From the NCBI GenBank assembly GCA_021397835.1, contig JAJFZO010000799.1, positions 186,001 to 250,000 of the forward strand: a DNA stretch of 64,000 nucleotides. Reading direction: 5' to 3'. This document shows, one piece after another, positions 59,291 to 64,000 of the stretch. The notes beneath the pieces are model-generated. The model was not told where the DNA came from. It saw only the letters and a program-made list of their open reading frames with translations, and made no database searches. The DNA is from Moringa oleifera. Lineage: Eukaryota > Streptophyta > Magnoliopsida > Brassicales > Moringaceae. The position numbers were made by a program, and so were the translations under genes. How positions within the stretch are numbered: position 1 is the first letter of the stretch; each line of letters begins with the position of its first letter.

Positions 59291-60839
59291 TCATCCCTTT
59301 AGTTATGCCAAGCCAAATCCTAATCCACTAGTCATGTGCCCCACAATAAACATTCTTTCCATACATATCTTATAGTACTATAGGTTAAGGATTCAATAAT
59401 GAAAGTATTACCCAATTCATGAATACAAGGAAAAAGATAAAGATGTTAAGGCAAACACAAATAGAAAGTGCATGCACACATAGCAAGATTTATGGAACCT
59501 TATCCCAATCCTTTGTTAACTTTATAAAGAAATAGACATGAGAAAAAAGTGGATGCTTATCCCAAGCATTGCCACACTCAAACCCTTATAGACCTCTCTT
59601 GTGATTCCTTGGGCTTTCCCTTTTAGGTTATATTTAAGGTGCATCGATTTCTTGGTATTAAATTGCTTGGTCTTAGAAGTCAACCTAGATTACTGGGGCG
59701 TAATTCATTGGACACTAAGATATGATTGATCTAAATGAAATTATTTTTTAGGCCTAATTAATTCTTAAACCTAATTAATATACCTCTTTAAGTTCCTTAC
59801 TGTTAGTAGTTTATGATAAAATTTGATGAGTAATTAGTCATAATTATTTATTTTAATCCATGACTTAATATCCTTTGCTAGATGATGGTGAACGCATATA
59901 AAATTTGTATTATTAAACTTGGTATTGGTTGTTGACACTTAATTTTATTCCTAAGAAAATAGACTTCATCAAAAACTCATTTTCCAACTCGAAGGTGTAA
60001 GATCGAGATTTATTGTAATTTGTCATTAAACTTTATAGTATTGGTTGTCCAACCTTATGCAAGATTTTAAAAGCCTTCTTCGTCGAGGTTCATGCTATAG
60101 ATGACTCATCAAGGTTTATAAACACAAATGATACATCGGGTTTTAAATCATTCATGCTCACCTTAATCTACCAAGAGTTTTCTTTATCGAGATTTTTGAT
60201 TCAGTTAATACATTGGGTTTTACTTCATTAGATTTAAAGTTAAACATCATATTAGGGATCTATTTGATAAATTTCTCAATTCTTTGGGAGTCTTTCACAA
60301 CGGATTTTCGATCTAGCTTGTTCATCAAGATCATACTTATTGGGTTCCTTTTATCATTGGGATCAAAGCCTTTAAAAGTTCACTAAAAGTTTGCTTGGAT
60401 TTTTCCATTATCAAGACTGATCACACATCGGGTGTTATATTCCTTCATAGAGTTTTTCTCATCCAAAATTGATTCAAGTTCCATTGGGAAGTTAATGATT
60501 CTCAAATTAATATTCTAATGATTACTACTCTAGCTATTCTATTTCAAAGTTAAAGATGGATTTGAAACTAGAATTCCATTAGTTGATAATGTTTGTACAT
60601 CTAATAAAACAGAAGAAAAAGGATTACAAGTTTTAACTCTTAGTTCAACTTCAACTTCAGCCACATCGGGATCTGGAGTGACTTCGAAAGCAAGAGCTTT
60701 TAACACTGGTCTAAAAAACCCCTATTAAGTTGATTAAGTTGTCATTCTTTTAGGTCAATTAGAGTGATATCCAAGTCTTTAGAATGAATTAAGGAAGATT
60801 TTACAGGAGGAACCACTTATACCGAGCAGAGGTAGAGGT
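59291..60839. other. Non-coding, LTR-like and locally repetitive DNA
   Basis: 59565-59640 is a third partial copy of the dispersed repeat at 47055-47300. At 60080-60480 a degenerate repeat of 'catcgggtttta' and 'tttatcgagattttt' phrases recurs about every 75-120 bp. No protein domain recognised. Confidence 0.4.
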
Positions 60840-62060
60840 TGGGATACATTTCTTTGATCTCTTCAACCATACGCTTCCTAATGGACCAGTACAGGCACGA
60901 GGCTTGCTCCTTAATCTTAATTCGATAAGCTTTTAACATTTTGAATTTGTATAAAGTTCAAGATCAAGCTTCTTCTTGAGCTACCCTCAGGTTATCCCTA
61001 TGTTGAAGGATAAGTTTATTTTTGGTGCGACTTATCCTTGCCAATTTAATCTTTGCATTGTCTACATTGATTTCAGCCTTGGCTAGCAGATTCTTCAACC
61101 TCTCAACTTTAGGCGCGCAGATATGCACTTTATTAACAGCATCGATTATAGACATATTAGTAGCATCGCCCTCCTTCGTGAAGTAATGAAGATCGATGCT
61201 GGTATGGTTGTAGTTGTTTATGAGTATAGCTATCCTCTTGGTAAACTATAAATAAAAAAGGTAAGCATTAATTAATAACCTGTTACTACATGACACAAAA
61301 GTAAAGTTAAACAGATTACTTAAGTGTATGAAGCACATCATTGTGCTACTAAAAAAGGTGTTGTTATTATCCCCCTATAGCATTTTCAGGTCCTAAGGGA
61401 AGATAAACCTATATAACCACTCCTAAACTAGGTTGGGATGTTTTAGGGATCCCTCAGTAAGCACGTCCTAGTCAAGCATAAACTTCTCTTCTAAAGGAAA
61501 AAGTTGTGGCACATTCAGTGGCATTGAGAGTTCACCTATAATGCCCCAATCCTTAGGGTGGCTCCCTCCTCGCCTCCTTTCCCTCTGATGGTTGGAGAAG
61601 CAGTAACCACCATTTTCTCCTTCTTGGCAGCAAGGGCACCATTGCCATAGCTAGCTCTTGCTTTCTTTCTCTTTGAGGCAGCTCATGAAGATTAAGCTCA
61701 CTGTTAAGATTTGGTAGTAGCACTAGACTAAAACCTCTTATTGGGCCATGCGTCCCCAAAGTAATGTCCATCGCCTCCCAGAGTTGATCTTTTTTAATTG
61801 AGGATAGATTTGATTATAGGACCATCTCTTTTTCAAGGTTTGTAAAACATAACACCAAGAATTAACCGCAAATAAAAATGAAATAACTAAACTATAAGAT
61901 GAAGCAATGATATGACCTGGCATGGCATCAGTCGAAGAGAACAGTAAATGTCTAGTCCTTTCATTAGGGCGTACGTCTACTTCAAGACCAGCATTTAGCT
62001 TAAGATTTGGTGTTTGCTCTTTATTGGGATGTATATGCACTTTGGGTTAAGTAATTGGCT
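60840..62060 (-). pseudogene. Uncharacterised protein remnant with coiled coil
   Basis: On the minus strand three coding-like blocks lie in order. 61738-62040 has 'VISFLFAVNSWCYVLQTLKK' and 'YNQIYPQLKKINSGRRW'. 61553-61771 (overlapping, frame changed) is basic with Ala/Lys-rich sequence. 60964-61155 is a heptad-like segment ('VERLKNLLAKAEINVDNAKI') predicted by eye to form a coiled coil. Stops and frame changes separate them; spaces at about 61250-61550 could be introns. The plan resembles plant-specific transposon-associated proteins with a C-terminal coiled coil, but I cannot name the family. It could also be a broken host gene. Confidence 0.35.
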
Positions 62061-62619
62061 TAAGGTTTAGTGTTTGTTCATCATTGAGAATTGGATTTGA
62101 AAGATGGAAAGAGAGCTTTTTAGGACCTGAACTCAATGTGTCTTTGATAAATCGAGAAGTGCTATTGAATCTAAAGACTTTGTAGTAAGATCTAATATCT
62201 TTAACTATAGCTATCCTACTAGATTTACATGATATCTAAAACTATGTACACCCACTTGATCACAAAGGGACTAAAAGATCAACGATAGGTTGGGGTTAGC
62301 CTATTTTTAGTGGACTTATCTAAAGAGTTCACTATAGGTGTTCAGATGGTGATACATTTTGGGCCAAGAGACTAGAAATACTTCTCAATTTAATCTTTGT
62401 TATTTAAAGTAAGGCTTTTGAAAAGACTTTTGGGCTAACATTAGCAAAAATAACAAAATTTGATTATTTGTCTACATGCGTTGAGGGATAGCATAATCAG
62501 TGAAATTTAAACATAAGATTGTTATATCAAACAAGTGTTATCCAAAATAACTAATTTATTAATATGTATTGAATGTGATCACCACATAGAGAATTAAAAT
62601 GGCATATTATACCAATTGA
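62061..62619. other. Unassigned spacer
   Basis: No gene seen. The part near 62570-62620 may already belong to the gypsy remnant that follows. Confidence 0.3.
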
Positions 62620-62985
62620 TTGTTATATCAAACATGTGTTGAATGTAGTCACCAAAGAGAGAGTCTTTCCAAGAAGGATGATATTCGTTGAGGTACACAT
62701 CAATGAGAAGAAGGTGATGGGCATGTTAGATAAGAGTCCATCAAATTGCTTTATTGCAAAATAGACGGTTAAAGACCTGTTGTTGGAGGTATTTCTGATC
62801 TTTATGAAGGTTAACTGTGCTAACTCAAAGGCTAAGAAGGTAAAAGGTGCAGTAAGAGTCAATCTTCAAGTTAGTGGATTGAAAGGGAAAATTAAGCTTC
62901 TCAAATGTCCACTTTCTGATTATGATCTAATCCTTGGTATGGATTTCTTTTGTAAACAAACGATCTTATGTCATGGTATCTAACT
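62620..62985 (+). pseudogene. Ty3/gypsy-type retroviral-like aspartic protease fragment
   Basis: 'IFVEVHINEKKVMGMLDKSP' at about 62685-62745 corresponds to the family's substrate strand and active site. The usual Asp-Thr/Ser-Gly reads Asp-Lys-Ser, so catalysis is lost. After a stop near 62762, the frame 62780-62983 continues with 'NSKAKKVKGAVRVNLQVSG' and 'DYDLILGMDFF', the 'hydrophobic-Leu-Gly-Met-Asp/Glu-Phe-Leu' end motif. It lies downstream of the RT fragment at 58840-59290. In an intact element the protease precedes RT, so the two belong to different insertions or a rearranged one. Confidence 0.75.
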
Positions 62986-64000
62986 GATCGATGCCCATAA
63001 GTCAATTTAGTTTATCCCAATTAGTATAATTTAGCTTGACAATAGGTTTATGTTAGATCGTTCGAGGCAATGGGTAGATAAACATGAGGAGATGTTCCAT
63101 CACTTATCGATAAATTCTCCTTCAGCTAGTAACCCCATATAATTATCATATGTGCCACAGTCAAAGGACAACTGATCCATGGATGAACATTAGATGGATC
63201 GATGATCCTCATTAAGAAAGAGGTATATTGGAATTAGAATAACATAAACTAAACATCACTTATGATATAATAAGTAAGCAGCAATATGTATCTACTATTA
63301 TACCTATTATTATTATTAAAAAAATCGTGTAATTAAAATTATTAACATAAATAAAAAGTAAAATAATCATTTGATTATTATAATCTATTAATTCATTATA
63401 AATCTTGTAATGGTAACTACTTCTTATAAGCAGTTAAATCATTATTTATCCACCGAGTTATGACACTATTAGGTACATATCATGTACCAATCTTCGTGAA
63501 CTTTACACACTATCATACTTTATTCATGATCCTCCCATTACCTTCTACATATTTAAACATGTCCTTGATTGGATCATCAAACAACTATAATCTTGGCATA
63601 GGATATATCCAAGATTAGTACATGATATGCCTTATGGCACTTCATATCCTCAATTGGGTCGGATAACCATGACCCTGGGCATTAATTCACACCAGAATAT
63701 AGGGTGTGAATTCATGGCCATGTTATCCTATGAACTAATATATAACCCCTATTAGAGCTCCTTCACATAATCACACACAGCCATATGTACTTCAACCTCT
63801 TTACCTTTTAAAGGAAGAATTGCTTCCTCAACTCTTTCCTCAAACTCTCCCACAAATTAATGGTTAGACATCCACTTGCAACATCATCCAGCATTCGTGT
63901 TGTATATCAATCTATTTGTAAGCATATCTAGTGAAACTTATCATATTGAATTAATAATCTAGAAACATAAGGTTTGATGGAATACAGTTGTACCTAAGTT
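62986..64000. other. Decayed retrotransposon DNA with LTR-like end
   Basis: No further domain identified after the protease. 63540-63920 contains an AT-rich TATA-like 'atatataaccc' at about 63738-63750, followed by CT-rich sequence, as in a plant LTR around the start of transcription. The window ends before any partner LTR. Confidence 0.35.

Overview
This window is repeat-dominated nuclear DNA of a flowering plant, most likely a eudicot. The evidence is Ty1/copia and Ty3/gypsy polyproteins, CACTA and Mutator-like (MULE) transposases, the tail of an NB-LRR resistance gene, and a block of plant mitochondrial DNA carrying three recognisable mitochondrial tRNA genes. I see no intact host gene. 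Every protein-coding trace is broken by stops and frameshifts, and many changes are C-to-T or G-to-A, as expected for long-silenced, methylated heterochromatin.

Layout. 1-792: AT-rich tandem repeats. About 1180-2500: a GC-rich minisatellite ending in a CACTA-type terminus at 2814. 2815-about 10775: low-coding DNA whose right end holds mitochondrial trnS-GCU, trnF-GAA and trnP-UGG remnants (a NUMT). 11321-13253: MULE start and transposase N-terminus, fused at about 13254 to a CACTA transposon lacking its 5' part. That CACTA runs TNP2 transposase, DUF4216-like region, second protein with an Ulp1-like protease end, and 3' terminus at 19379. 19909-20685 (minus): NB-LRR C-terminal pseudogene. 22215-23486: small non-autonomous CACTA of the same family.

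24950-44900: a nest of Ty1/copia debris. Family A has copies A1 (24950-28453, +), A2 (35483-38133, +) and A3 (40833-44090, -). A2 and A3 lie tail to tail around a tandem array (38134-40832). Each has the same antisense RT/RNase H fragment of a sister family (B2, B3) joined in front of its truncated gag, making an inverted symmetrical structure. A further element, C (29200-33420, -), is ordered integrase end-RT-RNase H-LTR-PBS-gag-protease, that is, circularly permuted or two elements sharing one LTR.

44900-64000: decayed LTR-retrotransposon DNA with a Ty3/gypsy RT (58840-59290) and a gypsy-type protease (62620-62985). A complete 3.5-kb non-autonomous CACTA (52364-55862), with ATT target-site duplications and several arrays of short hairpins, is inserted in it.

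The parts do not form a pathway; they record successive insertions, nesting and rearrangement. The points most worth following are the mitochondrial tRNA cluster, the duplicated chimeric copia junction, the permuted copia element, and the hairpin-armed CACTA elements.
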